A stretch of 64,000 bases of DNA from Ceratothoa steindachneri. Lineage: Eukaryota > Arthropoda > Malacostraca > Isopoda > Cymothoidae. The notes beneath the pieces are model-generated. The model did no database searches. It was given only the letters and a program-made list of their open reading frames with translations, and had not been told where the DNA came from. The translations under genes were made by a program, and so were the position numbers. How positions within the stretch are numbered: position 1 is the stretch's first letter; every line of letters starts with the position of its first letter. The stretch is from assembly GCA_963969495.1 (NCBI GenBank), contig OZ018328.1, forward strand, positions 2,719,886 to 2,783,885, read 5' to 3'. Positions 1-10,700 of the stretch are shown piece by piece.

Positions 1-262
1 TGATACCCTTGTTTCTGGACGCAATCCTCTGGATGTAGTTTTCCTGAGAGTTTGGGTGCCTTAAAAAAGAGGCCATTTGACTCGGATGACCTATGATGAG
101 CCCTTGTGGCTTTTGTCATCTGTTATATTATATTGTGGGGGACTTTGATTTTGTCTTCCCCTGGTGATGGTGCTTTTTTTGTGGGTGGGTTATGACGGAT
201 GCGGATGACCTTTGATAGGCCCTTGTGGCTTTTGTCCTCCGTAAAATTATGTTATGTTATGT
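1..262 (+). mobile_element. CR1-like LINE, 3' UTR and tail
   Basis: This is the non-coding 3' end of a CR1-like LINE. It is almost the exact reverse complement of 57,460-57,690, where the same sequence follows a recognisable CR1-type reverse transcriptase, so the assignment rests on that copy. A roughly 40-base motif built around GCCCTTGTGGCTTTTGTC occurs twice, near 97-121 and 219-243. The element ends in a short TTATG repeat typical of microsatellite-tailed CR1 and L2 relatives. It interrupts the I-like LINE that starts at about 263. The coding part lies outside the window. Confidence 0.75.
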
Positions 263-2380
263 TAACATTTACCAATTTCTCCATCAACTTACACACGCAG
301 GAGGAAGTTAGAGAGATTGGACGGAAAAGGTTGGGGTAGAGTGCTCTCTCTCTCTCTCATTGGTCTGCGAAGACTGAGCCCAGTAGCCATTTGCCAGGAG
401 TCTGGTAGAATACCCTCTGTCCAGATCCTGTTGAACAAATCTAACATCAAGGCCATACTTCACTCACCTAGCTGTCGAAACATGGCCTACCTGACATCGT
501 TTGGACCAGGGATATTGTTCATGCCCAAAGCAAGAGCGGAACACAACTCACTTAATGTAAACATGCCATTGAAGGATTCTCCACCTCTGGAGATAAAGTC
601 TAGTCAGCAGCCTTCAATGATATCCCAACATGTATTGAATGGTCCTGAAGGACTTCGCCATGGATGCGGGGTCCGAGATTGTGGCCCCATTCTCCTTGAG
701 AAGGGAAGGGGAAACCTACAAGAACTTCCCCTTAATCATTTTAACTCGCTTCCACACCTCGGCAAAAGGGGTCTTCCCATTAAGTGAAGAGATGTATGCC
801 CACCAGGAGGAGAGGCGGGCGTCCTTCGAAACAGACCCGAACCTAGCCCTAGCTTGATGTAATTCACCAACAGTGAAATCATTTGGGCGGCATTTCTAGC
901 ACATGTAGGCATGTTCTAGGAATACTAGTTAGGACCACAGAGAAATCAGCCATTTACTGAAATAGGGACCACTGCACTCAAACAAAGCACCAATGGGATG
1001 GTCTTTCATGCGGTAGGAGTACAGAAAATATTTAAATTGAAAAGTGATCACTAACATGGAGGTCATCAACCACCACCCAACCAAACTCAGACTGTGCATC
1101 CGGAGAGCACAGGGATAGATAGATTAAGGCAGGAAAATGAATTGCCCTTCGGAGAGTGATGAGTAAACTCATCCACATTCAGGACCTCTTATCTCTAGCT
1201 CGTTGATCGAGCCGACAAGGACCTGCCCCCCCGACATTGATCGAGGTGTCTCACCAGAAGGGGTTGTCTACCCTTCAAATCCCCTACCTAGCAGTAGAAA
1301 GGGCCTCGGCAACTGTGCCACGATGCGGCGGAAGTCCCCCACGTCGGAGTCGGCTGACGGTGCCCGAATGTATGCACAAATAACAGTGTACCTCCTCTCC
1401 AGGTGCAGCTGCACAGCTACTGCCTGAAAGGAGGAGGGATCTAAGGCGAAGGAAAGAACGGAGACATCACCGGTGTAGATGGCGCATCCTCCTGCCCGGC
1501 CCCCATCCCGTGGTGGTGGGGTTACAAAACCCTTATACCCCGGGAGGGTGGGCAGGGGGCACATGCCCAGCATGGTTTGCTGCAAAAAGATAAGCTAACA
1601 GGAAATGGGAAGAGACGAGCCTCCGCAGCTCCTCCCAGTTGGTCTTAGTCTCCCCCTCCCCACTGGAGGGTGCATCTCAGCTTGGCCTGGTCGCTTGCAA
1701 AAACGGCAAGCGACCTGTCCTTGCCCGCGATGGAGAGGAACCCTTAGTCCTTTTTTCTTTGTGAGTCCTTAGGGGTGGACTCCATGAAAAAGATCCTGCC
1801 ATCTGGTGTTGGGGCCATGTCCATCTCAGGGGGCCCTCCATGTGATCAAGGAATCACATATCTCTATCAAGGGCTCAACTTGGGTCAGTGGGTTCACCTC
1901 CATTGGGGAAGAGAAGGGGATATGCAGGCTGACGCCCCACAAGGTCAGGATGCAAGACTGCAGGGGGCACGGCCCAACAGTCCACGCTTTCCCTCAACCC
2001 CTCATAAGGGTTTTGCCTCTATCAAGTCGCACCCACTGGGAGTGGTCAATTTTGAGCCACCTGCCAGTCCCCCTTGATAGGAAATGAGCGACTGATTGAA
2101 AGAGTGAGTCACCCTTGGGGTGAGATGGGCAAATCCCCAAAACCTCTAGGCCTAAGAGATAAGTAAACCTCCTCTCGGGTAAAAGTGGGTTGAAGGGGTC
2201 CCATGAGAACGGAAGGGGGTGGGGCACCTCCTTTTCAGAGGTGAAGCTGCTACCCGAGAGCGGCTGCAAAGATGGCAAATGGGAGGTGAGAGGGAAGCCC
2301 CTCCCCCTGTCGAAGGGCCGCGGTCTCTTAGGCTAGCTCGGGCAAGGCCATGCTTAGAGGGGGATCTCCAAGCGCATTCT
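263..2380 (-). mobile_element. I-like LINE copy A, broken
   Basis: Degenerate minus-strand copy of the RNase H-type LINE seen better at 20,873-33,227. Reading right to left it holds pieces of ORF1 (about 2,380-1,640), then the apurinic endonuclease (about 1,600-1,200, with recognisable stretches such as QETMLG and GYKG), then the N-terminal part of the reverse transcriptase (about 1,190-263). The zinc-knuckle end of ORF1 is missing at a junction near 1,600-1,640. The 3' half (RT core, RNase H, 3' UTR) is also missing, because the CR1 3' end at 1-262 replaces it. Many frameshifts and stops show that it is dead. The right boundary is approximate because the 5' UTR is too diverged. Confidence 0.75.
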
Positions 2381-3149
2381 CTCGTTGTATTAAAACCAGA
2401 GTTTATCAAGACAAAAAAAAGGACACATGGAAATACTATGACCTCCTCCCAATGCCTCGGGAGGTTAAGAGAAGTCTCCATAGGATCCGAAAGTCCAGTA
2501 TATGATCAGAAGACTGGGTCCAGGCCCTGCATTGACAACCCAGATCGTCATTCAAGCGAGGTTGTCCTTGAGCTTTAACCATAGACGTTGTTGGCAGCGC
2601 AGCCACCTCATGTGTGTAGTGGAGGAAGAGGAGCAGAGTGGAGGGCCCAGCACACCCTGTACCTGATACTTGCCTTGACCAGTGGGCTTTCGGCCCTCAC
2701 ACCAGGTAGAGACCATACGGTAGACACCGCCATCGACTAAGGACTCATAAGAGGACCAAAGTGCGCAGGGCAACCAGAACTTCTGTGGAGAGGGGTAGGC
2801 GGCTATGGAATAAAGAGATGTAGAGATAGGAGGGCCCACTAACGAGTACGGTGGGGGATCACTTATTATTAACATACCCTGGTGTGCCAGGTGATCCCAG
2901 GATGGCATGCAGTCCACCAAGGTACCATGGCTACCAGACCAAACTCTGTCCAGGTAGGAATAGTCCTCCTGTACAAAGTACAGGTAAAAATGGTTGAAAG
3001 GGGTAGCTGTAATAATATTATTAAACAATAGTAATACACAATAATTATAATGCATAATAATAAATACCAGTAATTAATAATAATAAAAATAATACTATTA
3101 TATAATAAGAAGAAGAATGATAATAACATAATACTAATAAAAAAGGGTA
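2381..3149. other. Unassigned stretch with AT-rich low-complexity part
   Basis: I see no gene here. The minus strand has an open stretch of 167 codons (2,552-3,055) without a family signature or splice-flanked conservation, so it is left uncalled. From about 3,005 to 3,135 the sequence is AT-rich low-complexity DNA made of short ATA and ATT runs. Confidence 0.5.
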
Positions 3150-3375
3150 GAGTGGTGAGTGTGGGCGAGTGGAAAGCGCACCAACATCTGTCCCAGCACC
3201 CATCAGAGAGTTCAAATGAACCCAGTGAGAGAGAGGGCTTCCCTAATCTGGACTCAGGCTGGGAGGGGTTGCAGCTCCTCCAGGAACAAAGTGTACCAGG
3301 CTAGCTTCTGCAGGGCATTATAAAACTTATGAGGCCTTCAAGGAAGACTGGTTTAAGCTGAAGGAGGCTCTGTGA
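3150..3375 (+). mobile_element. Possible tRNA-derived SINE
   Basis: The sequence GGGCGAGTGG near 3,162 resembles the A box of serine or leucine type tRNAs. About 45 bases on, AGTTCAAATGAACC near 3,209 resembles a pol III B box. An unrelated body of about 150 bases follows. This spacing is that of a tRNA-derived SINE head, but no second copy in the window confirms it. Confidence 0.4.
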
Positions 3376-3394
3376 TATACTTCTTTTGTTTTAA

Positions 3395-3860
3395 TTAGTG
3401 GAAATGGGTCATTCCGGTGGTGACAAAACACTGGACCAGTTGGCCTACATCGAGCTCCTAGGCTACCAGGTTTGGCCACTTGCCTTTCATCTTAATGCAG
3501 AATAGAACATTCCAATCTGTCTTCCATGATGACAACTGTGTTCACTGGGCTAGAACTGTGCCTGTCTGGCATTGATGAATATTCAGAAGCTATCACACAT
3601 CTTAAGTAACTCCCAAATCACCTTATCTTCACTCCAATCCCTGATGTTAAACATCAAGGTTTGCATCTACGCAATCTAGTTGAATTGCACAATTCTTTGA
3701 TGCAAGAGTGGCTGAATATTGATGTCTCGTATATCCAGGAACTTTGACTATTTTATGCCACATTCAAACTCAGCTGTTATCCAGGTTTGTGGAGCTATTA
3801 CAAACTATTAAGTATGCTTCCATCACAGGTAACTAATTCTTTTGTCTGGTGGGCTAATAA
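3395..3860 (+). pseudogene. Tc1-like transposase remnant
   Basis: Translating across several frame breaks gives the end of a DD34E transposase. There is a block like the second catalytic Asp region (HDDNCVHWARTVPVW), then HNSLMQEW, and the family's usual C-terminal sequence pattern ending in MPHSNSAVIQVCGAITNY and a stop near 3,811. The bases after the stop, around TTCTTTTGTCTGGTGGGCT, also look like a Tc1 3' end. The N-terminal two thirds and the left inverted repeat are not recognisable. It is unrelated in sequence to the Tc1 element at 46,552-56,616. It is dead: there are several stops and shifts. Confidence 0.65.
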
Positions 3861-4083
3861 TCACAAACACTTAATGGAGTTATTAGTCCAGTTGGGTATG
3901 GTTAAATTTAAACTTGCTTGAGTAGGAGAGTATGGAGACCTGTACTGGGATGAAATGAACCGAGACAAATTGAAGTGGCAATTTATTTTATGAGTATTGA
4001 TTCTAAATTTGTAAAGTAATATTACTTTTTTTTTGCACACACACAAGTTTGGCTTTACCCAAAGAAAATCGGATGGTTTTCAT

Positions 4084-4290
4084 TTAATATGTGACAAGAC
4101 TGGAAGTTTTCTTTAAGTGAGCGAATGTTTTACCAACAAAGAACTTATGACAAATGCTACATGGAATTAGGTAGACTCCTTTGTCTTGTTCTCTTATCCT
4201 ATTATTCAAGGAAAGGGACAATTTTAGAGGGGTTGTTAAATTTTTTTGCAGAAGTACAGTGAAAAAGATCTGTAGAAGGCAGGTGTACAA
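4084..4290 (-). pseudogene. Penelope-like GIY-YIG domain remnant
   Basis: The minus-strand reading contains KGVYLIPCSICHKFFVGKT. This matches the start of the GIY-YIG endonuclease domain carried at the C terminus of Penelope-like retroelements (G-Y-x-I-P-C-x-x-C ... Y-x-G-x-T). The usual Tyr of the second motif is Phe here, and the frame stops soon after. Nothing recognisable of the reverse transcriptase remains upstream. It lies downstream of UTP15 exon 7 in gene orientation. Confidence 0.5.
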
Positions 4291-4619
4291 CCAATCTAAG
4301 CTGTCATTTGTTAATCTTCACGTACAGTAAACACTGAAGTAAAGTTATTGAGGAAGATGTAACAGGACTTGGCACACTATTTGTCCAGGGCTAAACTCTG
4401 ATTGAAAGCTATACTAGCACACACAGACGCTCCGTCCCTATGAAGGGCCAATTGGGTGTTAAAAAAATGTGCTTTCGTGCAGCAGGATGGGACAAAAAAG
4501 GGGTTGAGGGGGGCACCACTAGTCAGCATGTGAGAAATACTTGCATTTTGAGACAGGGAATTTAAACCAGGATACAATACTAGGTTAACCAGGAGCTCTT
4601 GTGGGGGTAGGGCACTTAC
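4291..4619. other. UTP15 intron sequence after exon 7
   Basis: Sequence following the exon 7 donor (GTAAGT at 4,619-4,614 on the minus strand). The next UTP15 exon should begin with the conserved tail region of the family. I did not find it here or further left. Confidence 0.5.
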
Positions 4620-4784
4620 CTCATCTTGGGGATTCAGACTATATCCGAGGCGGGGTCGCGACAAATTCGACCGACCCTTTTTAAGCAGCGATGAGGATGA
4701 CTTAGGGGGAGGATTCCTCTGCTGGAAGGATATGAGCCCGGAGCTCCCCATCAGCATACCCACAACTAAAGTCGAATTCTGGGG
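4620..4784 (-). CDS. UTP15: UTP15 exon 7
   Basis: Acceptor CTCTTTCAG precedes CCCCAG. It encodes 55 residues starting PQNSTLVVGM, the family's T-I/L-V-V-G-M strand, then a basic Ser- and Pro-rich stretch that is poorly conserved in UTP15 proteins. The donor is GTAAGT after GAG, phase 0. At least one more exon must follow. Confidence 0.85.
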
Positions 4785-7700
4785 CTGAAAGAGTTGGAGT
4801 GTGAGAGGACTGGTGGGTCTAATTGCATGCTTATTGTTACTTATAATAAGCAAAAACTAACGAGGGTATAGCATGAAAGTTTGTAAGGAAAGGAAATGAA
4901 AATGCATAGAAGATATATAACTGCAGCCCCCACCTGTGGGCATCAGGGCAGCGAATGGCAAATGATTCTTCAGATATTAAGTACAGTGTGGCTGCCAATG
5001 CTGTCTGAAATTGCCCCCCTCCCCCCCAGAGACTATTACTATCACTTAAAGAAAATGAAACCAATGAGGGCAAGTTTGGAAAGAGAGATCAAGTGAAAAT
5101 ATGTGTTGATCATTGTTTCAGAGAGTTTCAAGGTGGTGTTGATGAATGTTTTAGAGTTGTGAACTATAGTTATGAGTGTGTTTTCTGGGTGTGGTGTCTC
5201 ATTTAAGGGTGAGTTTTGTTGTGGTGTTAGGTTTGTTTCCTGAATGAGTGCTATTGTATGTTGTGTTTGTACAGGAAGTTTTGTAACTTAGCATGTTTGA
5301 GGTAGATGGAGATTATGTTGAGTTGTAAGATATTCAGGGTGGGTTGGTCTGGTGTATTGCTTGTGATGGTTGGTTGGTGTGTGCATGCATTGCATGTCCA
5401 GTTGGTGGTGTATTGTTCTGTAGTGGGAAGATCAGAGCAGCAGTGTATCTAGTGTTTATATTGACTGTGCCTTATGGAGCCCTGATGTCTCTGGATTGGT
5501 ATGTACAACATGAATAGGTACTGGGATAAAAAGGTGGGGAGAGTGCAGATATGTTAAAACACACCACCCCAACCAGACCAGAACCAAGGGTAAACTCCCG
5601 GGAAAGAAAGGACAAAAGTGGGCCGGTGACTGGCATGATAAATAGGTAAAAAGGACCCACCTCCTCCGAGATTTATAGAAAAGGCCCAGGTAGTTAAATA
5701 TACTCTCAGACTACCAGAGCCAGTGGGGCTGGGAGAGCATAAGGGGTCTTCCAGTGGCTGGCTAGGTGTAAGACTATATATGCCCCCCCCCATTCGGAGT
5801 GCAGTTGTTAGAATACTCACAGCGAGGGCAAGGGAGAAAACAGGTGCTTTACAATGGATGTTGTAGGACGTGGCGTAGGACGCAATATCGTGGACAATGA
5901 TGTGAGAGTCAAGGGAGCCTGAGAGGAGGTAGGTCTTTTCAGCAGTGGAGGCGAGTGTGAGGCATGTGACTGTCTTGTGGTGATGTGACATCACTGACAA
6001 CAACTGACCCGCCGTCAGGTCCCACACTTTCACGTCGTTCCCACCTGATGGAGAAAGGGTTTTTTTTTGTGTTACTGTTACCATCTTTTATGGCAGCCAC
6101 CAGTGAGGGCACAGGCAGCCGAATTACAAAAAACACTGCTAATTAAAACCTTAAAAAAAGTAATATATCTACAAGTAAGTAAGATGCAGGGGCCTAAAAT
6201 GTAGCCAACAACTTGAATAATATCACAGTAGAGCTCCAAGGTCTAGTCCAGTGTGCATGAGTCCCTCCAAGGACTTGCACTAGAGGGTGCTGCTCATTAA
6301 GCTGTACCAGAATAGGACATTCAAGCATAAAATGGCGGACAGTACAGGAGACCAGAGTAGCCCTTCATTAGGTGACTGAGTCCTACAGGTGTACCCAATT
6401 AGGAGACAGAAAATGGCCTGATACTGTCTATACATAAGGGGTATGCAAGGGCACGACAACTTTAATTACACTTGCAACAACTTTGCCATGCAGCCTGACC
6501 TGGTTTCTGCCATGTTACCACAGCGAAATGCTGGTTTGGTGACTCAGGCTGTACAGGCAACTTGGCCCCCTCATTCCCTGCAATTCCCACACAGCCTAAA
6601 CTGTGGTATCACAGATAATACCACAAACCGGCATGTGTGGAGATTCCAATGCTTGAGAGGCACTTAGTACTCTGAGTCATTCTAAATCAGTCTTCAACCT
6701 GGGCATGGTGTGTAATCCACTGCACCAAACAGTATACTGCAACCAGCTCAGCTGTGAAGACATGTGTCTGCAAGAGCCCCACCAGTTGCAAACAGAGGAG
6801 AGAGCGCATGGAAGCCAACTTTGCCCTCAGTGAAACTGTGTAAGGTGGTTCCACAAAAGGGGTAAATGGGACTCCCCTTTACTCAGGGAGCTCGAGAAAG
6901 GGACCTTAAATGGGACTCCCCTTTACTCAGGGAGCTCGGGGAAAGGCCCCTTAACCAATACAAGATTGGTTCTTTATATATTTTTGGCTTTAATTATTGG
7001 GCACCAAAACCCTTATTATCCATAGGATGCAAATTACACACTCCGGAATGACTTCAGGAGGTACCGGTCAAACCGGTTTGGAACAACTAGGTCATCTCGC
7101 CACCTTGTAGCCAAACATTCCACACCACCGAAACTTGGGTGTAACACTATAGATGGCTAAAAAGAAACATGGGAGGAAAGCAGCCAATTACCCATTGTCA
7201 CACACACTGGAGATAAGTGGGATGGACCCCCACCCCTGCCTCTCACAACCAGGGGTGAATGTACAAAAGATGGTTCGTGACCATCCTGCTAAAATTAGTG
7301 GTTGGCCAGGAAAGAGAAGTGAGGGTTGCCAGGTGTAAGTGTATATGGGGCCCCCATTGTGGAAGGATAGCATGGGAAAGAATGAGGTTGATGATTGAAA
7401 GAGGATGTATGTGTGGCGAATGAGATTTGGAAGAGGATGTATGTGTGGCAAATGAGATGAGTAAGTATGAATGGTATCTGAATGCCAGTAGAGTTGGGAA
7501 TTAGTGGAGTGGATTTTTTGTTTCATTGTGGTACTCCAATGGCGACCCCCTACTTGGGCATAAGTTGCTGTATACAACAGACTACTACTAAGTTATATTA
7601 AAAAACAAATAACGACAATAAAAAAAGACAGGCTAAAAAAGAGAATAATGAGAAAAGCAAAAATGAAGTACATATGCTCCAGTATCAGAGGTAGGCACGC

Positions 7701-10700
7701 CCCCCCCCAGCGCAGGAACATGCGATTTACAAAAAAAAAACCCACAAAAAAAGGTCATATAAAGTGGACGAGGACTACCACCTCAAAAACTCAAGTCTAC
7801 AAGTCGGTGTGCACGAACCAGTCGCGAGTACAAGGGACAAGCGGTAACGACCCGGATCTATCGCGGTACCGGGACAGGTAACGTGCGCCAAGATCACTCA
7901 GACTGGGACATTCAACAAGAAAGTGCCGAACAAAATGGGGGACAACGCAGGCGAGTGCTCCATCAAATGGCGGTGCGTCCCGCGAGTGTGTCCAATACGG
8001 AGGCGACAGAAAGCAACAGAAGTAGTCGTGGCATTGGGGGGTAGGTCTCTGGGAACAGTCGCGGGGCAATGGCACGTAACTTTAAGTTCCCCTCGACCAT
8101 CTCCCAACTTCTTTGCCGAGCCGGCCGGAGGGCAGCCTGTGTTCCTGCCATGTAGTCGGTATGAGGAAGAGCGAAACGCTGGTCTGGTCGCCCAGTCTTC
8201 GCGGACTCTTTGGCACCCTCATCGGCGTGCTCATTCCCCGCAATTCCTACATGTGAAGGAACCCAGCAAAGATAATCTCGACATCTGCCCGGCTCGCCAA
8301 AACCGTGGCGTCACGACTATCCCGAACCAGAGGATGCGGAGATTCCGATGCTCCGAGAGCACTCAGGGCGTTTTGTGAGTCGCTATAAATCACAATCAGG
8401 TCTCCGCCCCCGGCAAGTCGCGTTATCTCCCGTACCGAGCGGTGTATTGAAAACAGCTCGGCCGTGAAGACAGACGCAGCGCCTGGTAGAGCCCCGCTGA
8501 CTTAAAACAGGAAATACGGCGTGGAAACAGACCCCCTCATGGAATTCGGAGCCACTGTATATATTGGCAAGGTTCCAGCGTGGCACGAAGTGTGCTCCAA
8601 AAAGGTCGAACGCAATACTCCCGGTGCTGTAGAAGCTTTGGGAGCAGAAGCGTGGCGATAATTAGTCAGAGGTGGCACCCTCCAGGGTGGCGTCCTGGGC
8701 AGAACCAGTGGCGCCACCGGCCAGAGAGCTATCCCTAGCTCTCGGAGTTTCCAAAGCCCTAAACCCCAAAGGGCTTAGGGTATGACTGGCGTCTCTCGGC
8801 GGCAAAAGCACCGTCGAAATAGACGCTCAGCTGCGGATGCATAAAACTTACATCCATAGTTGAGCCTCGAACGAACAAAGGATCGATAAAAAAGTAAGGC
8901 AGTAGCCCTATTAGCGCCCCAAGCGCTGAACGTCACAGAACGGAGAATATACATGGCGCGGGTACAAGAGACCCTAAGGCTGCGAATATGAGCCTCCCAG
9001 GTGAGGCCTCAGTCAAATACAAGACCAAAGAAACGGTGCGATTCAACCACTTCCAGGCGTACCCTATTAGGAAACAGATCTTGGTCAGGGTGGAGCCGGG
9101 GATGGCGGCAGAAGTGCACCACCTTATTCTTGGACAAGGGAACCGAAACCTGTGCGCTTTGGCACAGGTCGCGAAGGATTCCACTACGGACGAGGGGTCT
9201 GAGATTGCGGTCCCATTCTCCTGGAGAACGGCAGGCGTGTCCTGAGAGAACTTGCTCCGAATCCTTTTGACTCGCTTCCACAAATCTGCTAGAGGGGTCT
9301 TCCCGTTAAGTCGAGACATGTATGCACGCCAAGAAAAGCAGCGGCCGTGCTTCGAAATATACCGGAGACTAGAACTAGCTAGACGAAATTCAACGACAGT
9401 GAAGTTGGTAAGCATAATGCTTCAGTTTAGGGGCCGTCTAATACTCGGCCGACCATCACGGGAGCGGTCAGGGTGCAAAACGGCCAGACCTTCTAGGAAT
9501 AGTAGTTAGGCCCACGGCGATGAGGTTGCCGGAGAACTCAACAGCCTCATCTACAGACCTAAACTCCTCGACTGAGAAAGAGAAATCAGTCATTTCCTGA
9601 AATGCGGACCACCGCGCCCGCGCCAAACACGACCGATGCGGGCTCTCGGGCGGCAGTAGCCCAGAAAATGACATTTGAATTGGAAAGTGATCACTACCGA
9701 CCACCACCGCAATCAAAATAAGGCTGTGCACACTGAGAGCACAAAGATAGATCGAAGCAGGAAAATGAAGCGGTTCTCGGGCAGTGATGCGTAAACTCAT
9801 CCATATTTAGGACGCCCATCTCAAGCTCGTCGATCAGGTCGCCAAAGACTTGACCCAGGGGATTAATAGAGTAGGCTTCCCACAGGATGTGTCTACTATT
9901 TAGATCTCAAAGCAAGAGAAAGGGCCTCAGCAACCGTGCCACGACGGGGCGGGAGTCCCCCGCGTCGAAGTCAGCTGACAGTGGAATGTACGTGGAAATA
10001 ATAGTATACCTCCTATCCAGGTGCAGCTGATCAGCTATTGTCTGAAAGGAGGTATCTAAAGCAGGGGGCACACGCTCAACAGGGAATGGGAGGAGACGAG
10101 CCTCCACAGATCCTCCATGTTGGCCTGGAAGCTGCTGCAATTTTATTGAAGGAATATGCCCTCCAGGCCTAGCTTGGAGGATATGCGAGGGCCCTCTTCG
10201 AAGAGAAGACCCCCACAGGAATGGCTGTACGCTTCCCAGAGGCAGAACTCAGGGCGCTGTCACCTTTGAGGACTTATCGGGGGAGATTGGGCTCACCATG
10301 AAAGTCTTTTTCTCCTACACCTCAAAACCTTAGGAGGGCGGGAGGGCTTCAGAGGTATGGGTATGTGTGAAGGAGCCGAAGCTCGTTTAGTGCTATCCTC
10401 CTTTCAGGGGGGCAGCTTTATGAACTCCTGAAGATGACCTCATGACCAACTTCAGGGGTGTTGCCTCCTGTGAGTCTAATGACTCAGTGGAGGTGAATGG
10501 CCATTTTGCCTTACAAGAAATGGTCACACTGGGGGAAGGGAGGGGAGTGCTGGTTTTAGCTGGGGCTGGATGTGAACCCTTTGTGCTGCCAACTCTACCA
10601 GGGTAGCGCCCAGGGTGGGCAGAACCTACAGAAGGATTCTGAAATGTTCAGAAATGACTGTGCTCGTAGGCCTGGAGGCGGCAGAAGCAGAGGGTGTCTT

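Noticed and set aside
317..857. Plus-strand open frames over LINE copy A and similar plus-strand frames over copies B, C, D and G
   Set aside because: Antisense shadows of the GC-rich LINE coding regions; the minus-strand readings carry the recognised domains.
2552..3055. 167-codon minus-strand frame as a further UTP15 exon
   Set aside because: No similarity to the UTP15 C-terminal domain, and no suitable acceptor and donor around a conserved block.
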